Shown: piece after piece, positions 8,369 through 18,614 of the stretch | How positions within the stretch are numbered: the first letter of the stretch is position 1 | Layout of the letters: the number at the start of each line of letters is the position of its first letter | Assembly (NCBI RefSeq): GCF_002042885.1 | Contig: NZ_MVFY01000003.1 | Coordinates: 124,001 to 188,000 of the forward strand | Direction of reading: 5' to 3' | Origin: Citrobacter portucalensis | GTDB lineage: Bacteria; Pseudomonadota; Gammaproteobacteria; Enterobacterales; Enterobacteriaceae | Length of the DNA: 64,000 bases | Translations under genes and position numbers: made by a program | Notes under the pieces: model-generated | Database searches by the model: none | Seen by the model: the letters and a program-made list of their open reading frames with translations, nothing else | Told to the model about the DNA's origin: nothing

Positions 8369-10567
8369 ATGTCGACACCCGATACCCGTGGCAAAAAAGT
8401 CCCACAATTCTCTTCTTTCAAGCCAGCGCCTGCACCACAAAAGGCGGATGACTGCTGCTGCGAAGGAAGCTGCTCCACTACACCAACCGTATCCGATACC
8501 GTAATAGGTACCCGCTATTCCTGGAAAGTGGCAGGCATGGACTGCGCAGCTTGCGCCCGCAAAGTAGAGAATGCGGTCCGCCAGGTCAGCGGCGTCAACC
8601 AGGTCCAGGTTCTGTTCGCCACTGAAAAACTGGTGGTCGATGCCGGTTCCGATATCCGCCAGCAAGTTGAAAACGCGGTGCAAAAAGCAGGCTATACCCT
8701 GCGCGATGAGCACGCGACGGACGCCGCTCCCGAGTCACGTTTTAAAGAAAACCTGCCGCTGATTTCGCTGATTATCATGATGGCGATTAGCTGGGTGCTG
8801 GAGCAGTTCAATCATCCCTTCGGTCAGATAGCGTTTATCGCCACCACGCTGGTCGGCCTGTATCCCATTGCCCGTCAGGCCCTGCGTCTGATGAAAACCG
8901 GCAGCTACTTTGCCATTGAAACGCTGATGAGCGTCGCCGCCATTGGTGCACTGTTTATCGGCGCGACGGCGGAAGCCGCTATGGTGTTGCTGCTGTTTTT
9001 AATTGGCGAACGCCTGGAAGGATGGGCCGCCAGCCGCGCCCGTAAAGGGGTCAGCGCTCTGATGGCGCTCAAACCGGAAACCGCCACACGCCTGCGTAAC
9101 GGCGAGCGCGAAGAGGTGGCTATCAATACCCTCCGGCCTGGCGATGTTATTGAGGTTGCCGCGGGTGGGCGTTTACCTGCCGACGGCAAACTGGTCTCCG
9201 GCTTTGCCAGCTTTGATGAGAGCGCCCTGACCGGCGAATCGATCCCGGTTGAACGCGCCACCGGCGAGAAAGTCCCGGCGGGTGCCACCAGCGTGGATCG
9301 TCTGGTTACGCTGGAAGTGCTCTCAGAACCGGGTGCCAGCGCGATTGACCGTATTCTGAAGCTGATTGAAGAAGCGGAAGAACGCCGCGCTCCCATTGAG
9401 CGCTTTATTGACCGTTTCAGCCGAATTTATACCCCAGCTATTATGGCGGTTGCGCTGCTGGTCACCCTCGTACCACCACTGCTGTTTGCCGCATCCTGGC
9501 AGGAGTGGATTTATAAAGGGCTGACGCTGCTGCTGATTGGCTGCCCTTGTGCATTGGTGATTTCAACGCCCGCAGCCATTACCTCTGGTCTTGCCGCCGC
9601 GGCACGTCGTGGCGCGTTAATCAAAGGCGGGGCCGCGCTGGAACAGTTGGGTAGAGTCACTCAGGTGGCGTTTGATAAAACCGGCACCCTGACCGTCGGT
9701 AAACCACGCGTCACGGCGATTCATCCGGCAAGCGGTATTGGTGAGGCTGAACTGCTGGCACTGGCGGCAGCGGTAGAGCAAGGCGCGACACACCCGCTGG
9801 CACAAGCGATTGTCCGAGAAGCACAAACGCGCGAACTGACTATTCCTGTCGCAAAAGAGCAACGGGCGCTGGTTGGCTCTGGAATTGAAGCGCTGGTCAA
9901 CGGCGAACGCGTACTGATTTGCGCCGCTGGTAAGCAGCCTGCCGACGCCTTTGCCGGGCAGATTAGCGAGCTGGAAAGCGCGGGCCAAACGGTGGTGTTG
10001 GTGCTGCGTAACGATACTGTACTCGGCGTACTGGCCCTACAGGACACGCTGCGCGATGACGCTCGCAGCGCCATCAGCGAGCTTAATCAGATTGGCGTGA
10101 AAGGCGTGATCCTGACCGGTGATAACCCGCGTGCGGCCGCCGCCATTGCCGGTGAACTGGGCCTCGAATTCAAAGCGGGACTCTTGCCGGAAGATAAGGT
10201 GCAGGCCGTTACCCATCTTAACCAACAGTCGCCGCTGGCGATGGTCGGCGACGGCATCAACGACGCTCCGGCAATGAAAGCGGCCACAATTGGTATTGCG
10301 ATGGGAAGCGGGACCGACGTCGCGCTGGAGACCGCCGATGCCGCCCTGACCCACAACCGTCTGCGTGGTCTGGTGCAAATGATTCAGCTGGCGCGGGCCA
10401 CCCATGCCAATATTCGCCAGAACATTGCGATTGCGCTGGGTCTGAAGGGGATTTTCCTCGTCACCACGCTGCTCGGGATAACCGGACTGTGGCTGGCGGT
10501 GCTGGCGGATACGGGGGCGACGGTGCTGGTGACCGCGAACGCGCTGCGGTTGTTGCGTAAAGGGTAG
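8369..10567 (+). CDS. zntA: Zn2+/Cd2+/Pb2+-exporting P-type ATPase ZntA
   Basis: P1B-type ATPase that pumps Zn(II), Cd(II) and Pb(II) out of the cytoplasm. It is 732 aa as in E. coli. The N-terminus has a CCCEGSC cluster (residues 29-35) and one heavy-metal-associated domain with GMDCAAC (C59, C62). The membrane metal site is the CPC motif in LIGCPCALV (about residue 393). The phosphorylated Asp is in DKTGTLT (about 436), and the hinge motif is GDGINDAP. The start at 8369 is chosen because CCGGAGG lies 6-12 bases upstream; starts nearer 8300 would lie upstream of the promoter -10. Expression is driven by the ZntR promoter above. Confidence 0.98.
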   Translation: MSTPDTRGKKVPQFSSFKPAPAPQKADDCCCEGSCSTTPTVSDTVIGTRYSWKVAGMDCAACARKVENAVRQVSGVNQVQVLFATEKLVVDAGSDIRQQVENAVQKAGYTLRDEHATDAAPESRFKENLPLISLIIMMAISWVLEQFNHPFGQIAFIATTLVGLYPIARQALRLMKTGSYFAIETLMSVAAIGALFIGATAEAAMVLLLFLIGERLEGWAASRARKGVSALMALKPETATRLRNGEREEVAINTLRPGDVIEVAAGGRLPADGKLVSGFASFDESALTGESIPVERATGEKVPAGATSVDRLVTLEVLSEPGASAIDRILKLIEEAEERRAPIERFIDRFSRIYTPAIMAVALLVTLVPPLLFAASWQEWIYKGLTLLLIGCPCALVISTPAAITSGLAAAARRGALIKGGAALEQLGRVTQVAFDKTGTLTVGKPRVTAIHPASGIGEAELLALAAAVEQGATHPLAQAIVREAQTRELTIPVAKEQRALVGSGIEALVNGERVLICAAGKQPADAFAGQISELESAGQTVVLVLRNDTVLGVLALQDTLRDDARSAISELNQIGVKGVILTGDNPRAAAAIAGELGLEFKAGLLPEDKVQAVTHLNQQSPLAMVGDGINDAPAMKAATIGIAMGSGTDVALETADAALTHNRLRGLVQMIQLARATHANIRQNIAIALGLKGIFLVTTLLGITGLWLAVLADTGATVLVTANALRLLRKG

Positions 10568-10579
10568 TGCCTGTTTCTC

Positions 10580-10658
10580 GCCTGATGGCGCTTCGCTTAT
10601 CAGGCCTACAGGTTACTCAGTCTTTATAGGCCGGAGAAGCGTTAGCGCCATCCGGCAT
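10580..10658. repeat. BIME: two REP units
   Basis: GCCTGATGGCGCTTCGCTTATCAGGCC and GGCCGGAGAAGCGTTAGCGCCATCCGGC units between convergent zntA and tusA. Confidence 0.8.
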
Positions 10659-10665
10659 GACAAGA

Positions 10666-10911
10666 TTACTGCCCTTTGCGCACTAAATAACGGTACGGCA
10701 GCGAGTCGGTCTCTTTGGCCACCAGCTCATGTTCCATAAAGGTACAGAAGCCAGGAATATCGCGGGTTGTTGCCGGATCGTCGGCGACAATCAGCAGCGT
10801 TTCACCGGCCTGCATGCCGCGTACGGTTTTACGTACCATCATTACCGGTTCCGGGCAGCGCAGCCCCTGGGCATCAAGAGTATGGTCGGGGGAAGTAAAC
10901 AGGTCGCTCAT
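10666..10911 (-). CDS. tusA: Sulfur carrier protein TusA
   Basis: Accepts persulfide sulfur from IscS and passes it to TusBCD for 2-thiouridine formation on tRNA. It is 81 aa, and the catalytic Cys19 lies in the family signature LRCPEPVMM. The start [10 protein letters not shown] matches E. coli; a reading five codons longer (10926) is possible but less likely. Single gene, divergent from yhhQ. Confidence 0.96.
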   Translation of the reverse strand: MSDLFTSPDHTLDAQGLRCPEPVMMVRKTVRGMQAGETLLIVADDPATTRDIPGFCTFMEHELVAKETDSLPYRYLVRKGQ

Positions 10912-11079
10912 CGTCGTCTCATTCATACAAAAACGGCGTTATTTTACGCTCTGTTGTGGCGTAAGCCAATCAGGTTAACGATTGCGTGAAAAACAACCAT
11001 TGCAATGTGCTCTTAAAGCAGTATCATGCGACGGTTTTTTATTGGGTTCCCTCACCCCATCCAACAAAAAGGTCACAAT

Positions 11080-11745
11080 ATGACTCCGTTTACACAAACT
11101 CAGCGCGTAAAAGCGTTGTTCTGGCTATCGCTATTTCATCTGCTGGTGATCACCTCCAGCAACTATCTGGTGCAGCTTCCAATCTCCATTTTTGGTTTCC
11201 ATACCACATGGGGCGCGTTTAGCTTTCCGTTTATTTTCCTCGCGACCGACCTGACCGTGCGTATTTTTGGCGCGCCGCTGGCTCGACGTATCATCTTTGC
11301 GGTTATGATCCCCGCGCTGCTGATCTCCTATGTCGTTTCATCACTGTTCTATATGGGATCGTGGCAAGGATTCGGCGCACTGCTGCACTTTAACCTGTTT
11401 GTCGCCCGTATCGCCGCCGCCAGCTTTATGGCCTACGCGCTGGGACAAATTCTGGATGTGCATGTCTTTAACCGCCTGCGTCAGAATCGTCGCTGGTGGC
11501 TGGCACCGACGGCGTCCACGCTGTTTGGCAATATCAGCGATACGTTGGCCTTCTTCTTTATCGCTTTCTGGCGTAGCCCGGATGCCTTTATGGCCGAGCA
11601 CTGGATGGAAATCGCACTGGTCGATTACTGCTTCAAAGTGCTGATCAGCATTATTTTCTTCCTGCCAATGTATGGCGTGTTGCTGAATATGTTACTGAAA
11701 AGGCTGGCAGATAAATCTGAAATCTCTGCATTGCAGACGAGTTAA
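11080..11745 (+). CDS. yhhQ: Queuosine precursor (7-cyano-7-deazaguanine) transporter YhhQ
   Basis: Vitamin-uptake (VUT/ECF-like) family inner-membrane protein, 221 aa, with about six membrane segments. In E. coli YhhQ is needed for salvage of preQ0/preQ1, the precursors of queuosine in tRNA. Near-identical to E. coli YhhQ, including FPFIFLATDLTVRIFG. The start at 11080 is chosen by homology, with AAAAAGG upstream. No preQ1 riboswitch was recognised in the 168-bp leader. Confidence 0.94.
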   Translation: MTPFTQTQRVKALFWLSLFHLLVITSSNYLVQLPISIFGFHTTWGAFSFPFIFLATDLTVRIFGAPLARRIIFAVMIPALLISYVVSSLFYMGSWQGFGALLHFNLFVARIAAASFMAYALGQILDVHVFNRLRQNRRWWLAPTASTLFGNISDTLAFFFIAFWRSPDAFMAEHWMEIALVDYCFKVLISIIFFLPMYGVLLNMLLKRLADKSEISALQTS

Positions 11746-11817
11746 AGGTTCATTTTCCGAGTTGTGATAAGATGGACGAATGAGCCGTTATGGCCGTTTA
11801 TCGAAAGGAAGAAGTCA

Positions 11818-12375
11818 ATGCGCAATCTGGTTAAATATGTCGGTATTGGCCTGCTGGTTATGGGGCTTGCGGCCTGTGATAATAGCGATACAAAAGCGCC
11901 AGCCGAGGGTGCTGCCGCAGAAAGTAACGCCACCGGACAACCGGTCAGCCTGCTGGACGGCAAACTTAGTTTTTCCCTGCCAGCGGATATGACCGATCAA
12001 AGCGGCAAGCTGGGCACCCAGGCGAACAATATGCACGTATATTCTGACGCAACCGGCCAGAAAGCGGTGATTGTGATTGTTGGCGACAACACCAACGAAG
12101 ATCTGGCCGTGCTGGCAAAACGTCTGGAAGATCAGCAGCGTAGCCGTGACCCGCAGCTGCAGGTCGTCACCAATAAATCTATTGAGCTGAAAGGCCACAC
12201 GCTGCAGCAGTTAGACAGCATCATCTCGGCCAAAGGCCAGACCGCATACTCTTCCGTGGTGTTGGGTAAAGTGGACAACCAACTGCTGACGCTGCAAATC
12301 ACGCTGCCTGCTGACGATCAGCAAAAAGCGCAGACTACCGCAGAAAACATCATTAACACGCTGGTTATCCAGTAA
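11818..12375 (+). CDS. dcrB: DcrB, periplasmic lipoprotein
   Basis: A 185-aa lipoprotein with signal sequence and lipobox LAAC (Cys at residue 20). In E. coli dcrB is needed for infection by phages C1 and C6, and in later work for envelope integrity when lipoprotein maturation is impaired. The start [11 protein letters not shown] is chosen because AAAGGAAG lies about 8 bases upstream. Its terminator lies inside the end of the convergent gene yhhS. Confidence 0.94.
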   Translation: MRNLVKYVGIGLLVMGLAACDNSDTKAPAEGAAAESNATGQPVSLLDGKLSFSLPADMTDQSGKLGTQANNMHVYSDATGQKAVIVIVGDNTNEDLAVLAKRLEDQQRSRDPQLQVVTNKSIELKGHTLQQLDSIISAKGQTAYSSVVLGKVDNQLLTLQITLPADDQQKAQTTAENIINTLVIQ

Positions 12376-12378
12376 CGG

Positions 12379-13596
12379 TTAAGACGATGACGCGGCCTCC
12401 GGTGACACCACCTGAGGCCGTTTTTTTAACCGCCAGGTCAGCAATAACGCCACCGCTACCAGCCCTGCCGCTGCCAGATAGATAACCGGCACACCCGCCC
12501 ACGTCATGACCAGCCCGGCCAGCGGCCCGGTAACCCCCAGCGATAAATCCATAAACACCGTGTAGGTCGCCAGCGCAGCGCCCTGATTTTGCTGAGGAAC
12601 GGCTTTTACCGCCACCACGCCCAGCGCAGGGAAAACCAGTGAGAACCCAGCCCCGGCCAGCAGAACGCCGATTTTCGCCATCCACGGCATCGAAGCCATC
12701 CCGACCAGTAACAGCCCGACAATCTCGACGCTAAAGCAGATCATCGCCACATTCAGCCCGCCTAAACGGTTGATACCATTTGGGAACAACAAACGAGTAC
12801 CGACAAACGTGCAGCTAAAAAGCGTCAGCGCGAATGCAGCGCCATCCCAGCCTTTGGCATCATAGAACAAGGTAATGAAGGTAGCGATTACCCCAAATCC
12901 GGCGGAGGCCAGGGCCAGCGCCATGCCATACAACCAGACGCGCCCAAGCACCGCGCGAAATGGCAACGGTTTACCTTTACTGGCCTTCAACGCCGGACGA
13001 GGGAGCGCCAGCAGGATTGCCAACAGTGCCACGCCCATCACGGTCAGCGCCAGCCCCTGTAAGCCACCCCAGGCATAAAACAGAACACCCAGCGGCGCGC
13101 CTATCGCCATCGCGCCATAGGTCACGATGCCATTCCAGGAAATCACCCGTCCGATGTGCATTGAGCCAACCACCCCCACGCCCCACAGCGTAGAGCCGGT
13201 CCCGGCAAAGCTTTGCCCGATCCCGAGAATCACGCGCCCCAGACATAGCAGCAGCAGACTGACCAACGGCCAGCCGTTCGTTGATCCCGCCAGTAAATAG
13301 CCCAGGCCACTTAAAAAGCAGCCGCACAGCCCAAATACCACAATCTTCTTTGGCCCCAGCAGATCGGCATAGCGACCGGCATGCGGACGGCTCAGCAGCG
13401 TAGCGAAGTATTGCAGGCTGATGACCAGCCCAGCCCAGAAAGCGCTAAATCCCATTACATCATGGACGTAGCCAGGCAACACCGCGAGCGGCAGGCCGAT
13501 GGTCAGGTAGCTGGCGAAGTTAAACATCACCACAGAAACAATACGCAGGTTCAGGCGTAAACCGCTAAGCGTCGGTTCAGCGACGGGTTCGGGCAT
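12379..13596 (-). CDS. yhhS: MFS transporter YhhS
   Basis: Major facilitator superfamily protein of the YhhS/SetA-like sugar-efflux group, 405 aa, with about 12 membrane segments and a GRYADLLGPKK loop (about residues 77-87) between helices 2 and 3. Substrate unknown. Convergent with dcrB: only 3 bases separate the stop codons. Divergent from yhhT. Confidence 0.92.
   Translation of the reverse strand: MPEPVAEPTLSGLRLNLRIVSVVMFNFASYLTIGLPLAVLPGYVHDVMGFSAFWAGLVISLQYFATLLSRPHAGRYADLLGPKKIVVFGLCGCFLSGLGYLLAGSTNGWPLVSLLLLCLGRVILGIGQSFAGTGSTLWGVGVVGSMHIGRVISWNGIVTYGAMAIGAPLGVLFYAWGGLQGLALTVMGVALLAILLALPRPALKASKGKPLPFRAVLGRVWLYGMALALASAGFGVIATFITLFYDAKGWDGAAFALTLFSCTFVGTRLLFPNGINRLGGLNVAMICFSVEIVGLLLVGMASMPWMAKIGVLLAGAGFSLVFPALGVVAVKAVPQQNQGAALATYTVFMDLSLGVTGPLAGLVMTWAGVPVIYLAAAGLVAVALLLTWRLKKRPQVVSPEAASSS
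12393..12427 (+). terminator. dcrB intrinsic terminator inside yhhS coding sequence
   Basis: CGGCCTC (12393-12399) pairs with GAGGCCG (12414-12420) and is followed by seven T. It ends dcrB transcription but lies within the last 17 codons of yhhS on the other strand. Confidence 0.88.
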
Positions 13597-13729
13597 GGAG
13601 GGTCACCACGTTTTCACAACAGTGTTTCATTTCTACCATGTTGCAGAGCAGAAATCAGTAGCCAGTTTAGGAATATCAGTCGCAAGCCAGCCGCTACACT
13701 TAATGCAAAAACGCAAACAGGAAGAAGAC

Positions 13730-14779
13730 ATGATAACCACCCAGCCCGATAAAACGGGTTTGCACATTTTGCTCAAACTGGCCGCTCTGGTGGTGATCCT
13801 CGCAGGTATCCATGCTGCGGCGGATATCATTGTGCAGCTGCTGCTGGCCCTCTTTTTTGCCATTGTATTGAATCCACTGGTCACCTGGTTTATCCGCCGG
13901 GGAGTCGGTCGCCCAATCGCTATTACCTTAGTCGTGGTGGTGATGCTGATCGTTCTTACGGCGTTGGTTGGCGTGCTGGCGTCGTCAATCACTGAATTCA
14001 TGGACCTGCTGCCAAAATACAATAAGGAGCTAACGCGCAAGGTTCTGTATTTGCAAGAGATGGTGCCTTTTCTGAATCTGCATATGTCCCCGGAACGTAT
14101 ACTGCAACGCATGGACTCTGACAAGCTGATGACCTTCACAACCACGCTGATGACGAGTCTTTCTGGTGCCATGGCCAGCGTCTTTCTGCTGGTGATGACG
14201 GTAGTTTTTATGCTGTTTGAGGTGCGTCATGTCCCCTATAAGATGCGTTTTGCGTTGAATAATCCGCAAATCCACATTGCGGGGCTACATCGAGCGCTGA
14301 AGGGTGTGTCACACTATCTGGCGCTGAAAACGCTGCTCAGCTTATGGACCGGTGCCATAATCTGGCTGGGACTGGCACTGATGGGGATTCAGTTTGCTCT
14401 GATGTGGGGCGTACTGGCATTCCTGTTAAACTACGTGCCCAACATTGGCTCGGTCATTTCCGCCGTCCCGCCCATGATCCAGGCACTGCTTTTTAATGGC
14501 ATTTACGAATGTCTGTTGGTTGGCGCACTGTTTCTGGTGGTGCATATGGTGATTGGCAATATTCTCGAACCCCGAATGATGGGGCATCGGCTGGGATTAT
14601 CGACGCTAATCGTCTTCCTCTCTCTGTTGGTATGGGGATGGCTGCTCGGTCCGGTCGGCATGTTGCTCTCCGTGCCGTTAACCAGCGTGTGTAAAATCTG
14701 GATGGAAACCACCAAAGGCGGCAGCAAACTGGCGATTTTGCTGGGGCCCGGCAGGCCCAAAAGCCGATTACCGGGATAA
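13730..14779 (+). CDS. yhhT: AI-2E family transporter-like protein YhhT
   Basis: PerM/AI-2E exporter family inner-membrane protein, 349 aa, with about seven to eight membrane segments and the conserved GNILEPRMMGHRLGLSTLIVFLSLL region near the C-terminus. The transported molecule is unknown; the family name comes from TqsA. The start MITTQPDKTG at 13730 is preceded by AGGAAGAAG; the longer reading from 13595 would run back into the yhhS start and is rejected. Confidence 0.92.
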   Translation: MITTQPDKTGLHILLKLAALVVILAGIHAAADIIVQLLLALFFAIVLNPLVTWFIRRGVGRPIAITLVVVVMLIVLTALVGVLASSITEFMDLLPKYNKELTRKVLYLQEMVPFLNLHMSPERILQRMDSDKLMTFTTTLMTSLSGAMASVFLLVMTVVFMLFEVRHVPYKMRFALNNPQIHIAGLHRALKGVSHYLALKTLLSLWTGAIIWLGLALMGIQFALMWGVLAFLLNYVPNIGSVISAVPPMIQALLFNGIYECLLVGALFLVVHMVIGNILEPRMMGHRLGLSTLIVFLSLLVWGWLLGPVGMLLSVPLTSVCKIWMETTKGGSKLAILLGPGRPKSRLPG

Positions 14780-14841
14780 ACTTGCAAACAGCATGTGAAG
14801 AATGATACACAACCCCATTATTACTAAAGGTTAGCCCTAAT

Positions 14842-15432
14842 ATGTACCGGATCGTTCTTGGGAAAGTTTCTGTTTTAAGCGCTGGTGCACTGCCTGCCGC
14901 ACTGAGTGAGCAAGCGCCGCAAGGTGCTCGCCGTGCGCGCTGGCTGGCCGGTCGCGTGCTGCTTTCCCATGCCCTTTCGCCATTACCAGACATCGTCTAT
15001 GGCGAGCAAGGAAAACCGGCCTTTTCTGCTGACACGCCGCTGTGGTTCAATCTCAGCCACAGCGGTGATGATATCGCCCTGCTGCTCAGCGACGAAGGGG
15101 AAGTCGGCTGCGATATAGAAGTCGTTCGCCCGCGCGATAACTGGCAAACGCTGGCAAATACGGTATTCAGTCTTGGTGAGCATGCCGAAGTCGAGGCCGA
15201 ACGCCCGGAGCAACAGCTGGCGGCGTTCTGGCGCATCTGGACGCGTAAAGAAGCTATCGTGAAACAGCGCGGCGGTAGCGCCTGGCAAATCGTCAGCGTC
15301 GACAGTACCGCGCTAACTTCCTCACTCTCCGTCAGCCAGTGCCAGCTCGATACCCTGAGCCTGGCGGTGTGCACCCCCACGCCGTTTACCCTGACAGCAG
15401 ACGCCGTGCAGCGACTGGAAGCCTTAGCGTAA
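14842..15432 (+). CDS. acpT: 4'-phosphopantetheinyl transferase AcpT
   Basis: Transfers phosphopantetheine from CoA to carrier proteins other than the main ACP. It is 196 aa, one more than E. coli. The Sfp-type motifs are visible: WFNLSHSGD (about residues 68-76), GCDIEVVRP (about 92-100) with the Mg-binding Asp, and FWRIWTRKEAIVK (about 131-143). In E. coli the next gene is nikA; here acpT meets padC tail to tail with a 9-base overlap. Confidence 0.96.
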   Translation: MYRIVLGKVSVLSAGALPAALSEQAPQGARRARWLAGRVLLSHALSPLPDIVYGEQGKPAFSADTPLWFNLSHSGDDIALLLSDEGEVGCDIEVVRPRDNWQTLANTVFSLGEHAEVEAERPEQQLAAFWRIWTRKEAIVKQRGGSAWQIVSVDSTALTSSLSVSQCQLDTLSLAVCTPTPFTLTADAVQRLEALA

Positions 15433-15930
15433 ATTTTCCGGGAAGTTTTTCGGCAGCTCGCTCGCCGCACAGGCAATAACGTCATCATTGTTCGCGCCGC
15501 AGTCACGTACGAAAGTGATGGTCGCGAACTCATCAATCACCTCGGTGGGATACGCCGGGCCGGCATCGCGGTACGACATCATCAGCGGAATATGGTCATT
15601 CTGGAAGCAGACCGTTTTTTCCGGATTATTGATCACCCAGCGAGGGAAAAAGATGGTGCCGTGAAAGAGTTTGTCACTCAGGTTTACGATCAGGCTGACG
15701 TCGGTCCCGGTCGGTTCGGTCCACGAAATTTTATAAACGCTCTCCCCGACCCGCACAATATAGGCCCGCTGATCTTTCACCCAACGATTCCCCACAATAC
15801 CGCTGTGAATGCGGTAGTCCAGGGTAGTGTCGTTTTTCACGTAGATCTCGTAATTCCAGCCATTATCGTAGGTATAGACCAGATGTTTGCCGACAAATCC
15901 GCTTAAATCATGTTTATCAAACGCACTCAT
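15424..15930 (-). CDS. padC: Phenolic acid decarboxylase (PadC family)
   Basis: Non-oxidative, cofactor-free decarboxylase of hydroxycinnamic acids (p-coumaric, ferulic, caffeic) to vinyl phenols; it detoxifies plant phenolics in the cytoplasm. It is 168 aa, the family length. The catalytic residues keep the spacing known from Bacillus PadC: Tyr19 and Tyr21 (VYTYDNGW), Arg49 and Glu72 correspond to Tyr11, Tyr13, Arg41 and Glu64. It is divergent from a LysR regulator across 99 bp. E. coli lacks this gene at this site; together with the regulator it occupies the place of nikABCDE. Confidence 0.95.
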   Translation of the reverse strand: MSAFDKHDLSGFVGKHLVYTYDNGWNYEIYVKNDTTLDYRIHSGIVGNRWVKDQRAYIVRVGESVYKISWTEPTGTDVSLIVNLSDKLFHGTIFFPRWVINNPEKTVCFQNDHIPLMMSYRDAGPAYPTEVIDEFATITFVRDCGANNDDVIACAASELPKNFPENLR

Positions 15931-15980
15931 ATTCGTTCTCCTCTTACTTGATGCGAGGATCTTAACGCTTCAAAAATTGG

Positions 15981-16011
15981 ATGAATAACGCTATGTTTGC
16001 ATCAAATTCAT
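15981..16011. promoter_or_regulatory. Possible LysR operator in padC/LysR intergenic region
   Basis: ATGAAT (15981-15986) and ATTCAT (16006-16011) form an imperfectly spaced inverted repeat in the 99-bp divergent promoter region, where a LysR-type regulator would be expected to bind. Inference from position and symmetry only. Confidence 0.3.
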
Positions 16012-16029
16012 TCAATTATTAGATGAGTT

Positions 16030-16890
16030 ATGCACAAAACAACCCTCGAGCAGTGGGCCCTATTGGAGAAAGTGGTGGAGCTGGGCAGCTTCGCTAAAGC
16101 GGCGGAAGAGACCAACCGTAGCCAGTCTTCGGTAAGCTACAATCTGGCACTGTTACAGGAGCGACTTGGCGTAACGCTGCTGACCCCGGAAGGGCGCAGG
16201 GCTGTCCTGACACCGGCCGGAGAGCTATTGCTCAATCAGGTCAAACCGCTACTGAAGGCCTTTTTATGGGTGGAAACCCGGGCCGCAACGTTACAAAACG
16301 GTACGCGAACGCGGCTGGATTTGATGGTAGATAGCATCTTCCCACGCAAACGCCTGTTTGCCATTCTCAAACAGTTTCAGCAGGCCTGGCCGCAAACGCA
16401 GGTGCGTCTGACCGAAGTCCTGGAGAATGGCGATGCTCGACTGGCAGCACATGCCGATGCGGACGTAATGGTCCTGACCCGGCGTCAGGATGTCACCGGA
16501 CGCGGCGAATGGCTGATGAATATTGACTTCGTGGCCGTGGCCCACCGCGATCACCCACTCTGCATGCTGGATGCGCCGCTGAATGAAGACGCATTACGCG
16601 CCTGGCCGCTGATTCGCATTGCCGATCGCGACAACTCACAACAACCGGTGCGCGATGCCTGGACCTTCTCGACCATTGATGCCGCGATTGATGCGGTGAT
16701 GTATCAGGTCGGTTACGGCTGGCTGCCTGAGGAACGTATTCAGACGCAGCTTGATCAGGGGCTTTTACGCCCACTGCCGTTAAGCCATGGTGCTCGCCGC
16801 GCCACGCCTTTGCATCTGATCGTTAAAGATACGCTTGCCCCGCTGGATGAACAGGTCAGTACTCTGCTGCGTTTATTGCGAGAGCATTAA
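16030..16890 (+). CDS. LysR-type regulator, likely controls padC
   Basis: A 286-aa LysR-type transcription factor. The N-terminal winged HTH contains LEKVVELGSFAKAAEETNRSQSSVSYNLALLQERLG (broken here into LEKVVELGSFAKAAEE and TNRSQSSVSYNLALLQERLG), and the C-terminal effector domain begins near residue 90. Transcribed away from padC across a short shared promoter region, the usual arrangement of a LysR activator and its target; the inducer is inferred to be a phenolic acid. I do not recognise a standard gene name. The next gene is nikR. Confidence 0.85.
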   Translation: MHKTTLEQWALLEKVVELGSFAKAAEETNRSQSSVSYNLALLQERLGVTLLTPEGRRAVLTPAGELLLNQVKPLLKAFLWVETRAATLQNGTRTRLDLMVDSIFPRKRLFAILKQFQQAWPQTQVRLTEVLENGDARLAAHADADVMVLTRRQDVTGRGEWLMNIDFVAVAHRDHPLCMLDAPLNEDALRAWPLIRIADRDNSQQPVRDAWTFSTIDAAIDAVMYQVGYGWLPEERIQTQLDQGLLRPLPLSHGARRATPLHLIVKDTLAPLDEQVSTLLRLLREH

Positions 16891-16975
16891 CCTTTTCCCC
16901 GGATGCCGGACGTGTGTTACAAAATACGCTATTCCCCTTACTCCCTGTGCGCCAACGCGCCACATGAAAGGTTAA

Positions 16976-17383
<408 letters not shown>

Positions 17384-17397
17384 TTGCCTGTTTCGTT

Positions 17398-17479
17398 GCC
17401 GGATGCCGGATGGCGGCTACGCCTTATCCGGCCTACGTCCGTTATACTTTGTAGGCCAGGTAAGCGAAGCGCCCCGGCA
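17398..17479. repeat. BIME: two inverted REP units
   Basis: GCCGGATGGCGGCTACGCC...TATCCGGCCTAC and GTAGGCCAGGTAAGCGAAGC between convergent nikR and yhhJ. Confidence 0.85.
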
Positions 17480-17486
17480 ATAATGA

Positions 17487-18614
17487 TTACGCCATCGTAC
17501 CAATCGTCTTTCTGAAACGCAGCAGTGCTATCAGGAAGAACGCGCTGCCAATCGCCAGCAGCGTCAGAAACTGCGGCCAGACAATGCTAAACCCGGCGCC
17601 GCGGTAAAGTATCGCCTGCGCGAGACTGACGAAATGGGTAGTCGGCATGGTCAGCATAATGTCCTGCACCGCCTGCGGCATGCTTTCACGCGGTGTGGAG
17701 CCACCTGAGAGCATCTGTAACGGCAGCAGCACCAGAATCATCAGCAGCCCCAGCTGCGGCATGGAGCGCGCCAGCGTGCCCATAAAAATGCCGATCGAGG
17801 TGGTGGCGAACAGGCTCAGCGCCACGCCCAGCATAAACAACGGTATCGAACCTTCAATCGGCACCCCGAGCACGCCTTTTACCATCAGCATCAGCGACAG
17901 ACCGGAAACCACCAGCACCACCAGCCCCATCGACCAGATTTTTGCCATCATGATCTCAAACGGCGTCACCGGCATCACCAGCAGATGTTCAATGGTCCCG
18001 TGCTCGCGTTCGCGGATCAACGCCGAACCGGTCAGCACAATCGCCAACATAGTGATGTTGTTGATAATCGCCATCACCGCGCCAAAGCGGGCGGGTTCCA
18101 GATTAGGGTTAAAGCGCATGCGCATTTCCAGCGCCACCGGCGGCTCATTGTTATCGCGGTAACGCGCCACAAAGCTGTTCACCTCGCCGCTGATGATATT
18201 CTGGATATAGCTGTTGCCGGTAAACGCCTGGCTCATGCGCGTGGCATCGACGTTAACCTGTATATCCGGTTGTCGTCCGGCCAGCACATCACGCTGAAAA
18301 TCAGGCGGAATGTTTACGGCGAAGGTATAGCGCCCGGCGTCCAGCCCGGCATCCATTTCATCGGCAGTGATCATCTCCGGCGGTAAAAACCACGGGCGAT
18401 AAAAGCTGTTCACAATCCGATTCGACAACTGCGACTGGTCCATATCGGCAATAGCAATCGGTGCCAGATGCAGCGAACCCGGCAGGACGGTCGCGGAAGA
18501 ATAAACCGAAATCGTGAAGGCGAAGACGATCAGCGTCAGCATCGCTTTGTCACCCAGCAGGCTGCGCAACTCTTTGATGCCGAGGTTATAAATATTGCGT
18601 AATCGGCGCATCAC
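17487..18614 (-). CDS. yhhJ: ABC-2 type permease YhhJ
   Basis: Inner-membrane permease of the ABC-2 family, 375 aa. It has an N-terminal membrane segment, a large extracytoplasmic loop (about residues 50-180), then five membrane segments and the ABC-2 signature [24 protein letters not shown] (residues about 202-225). Its start overlaps the rbbA stop by 4 bases. With rbbA and yhiI it forms an export-type unit: membrane-fusion protein, double ATPase-permease, and second permease. Substrate not known. Confidence 0.92.
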   Translation of the reverse strand: MMRRLRNIYNLGIKELRSLLGDKAMLTLIVFAFTISVYSSATVLPGSLHLAPIAIADMDQSQLSNRIVNSFYRPWFLPPEMITADEMDAGLDAGRYTFAVNIPPDFQRDVLAGRQPDIQVNVDATRMSQAFTGNSYIQNIISGEVNSFVARYRDNNEPPVALEMRMRFNPNLEPARFGAVMAIINNITMLAIVLTGSALIREREHGTIEHLLVMPVTPFEIMMAKIWSMGLVVLVVSGLSLMLMVKGVLGVPIEGSIPLFMLGVALSLFATTSIGIFMGTLARSMPQLGLLMILVLLPLQMLSGGSTPRESMPQAVQDIMLTMPTTHFVSLAQAILYRGAGFSIVWPQFLTLLAIGSAFFLIALLRFRKTIGTMA

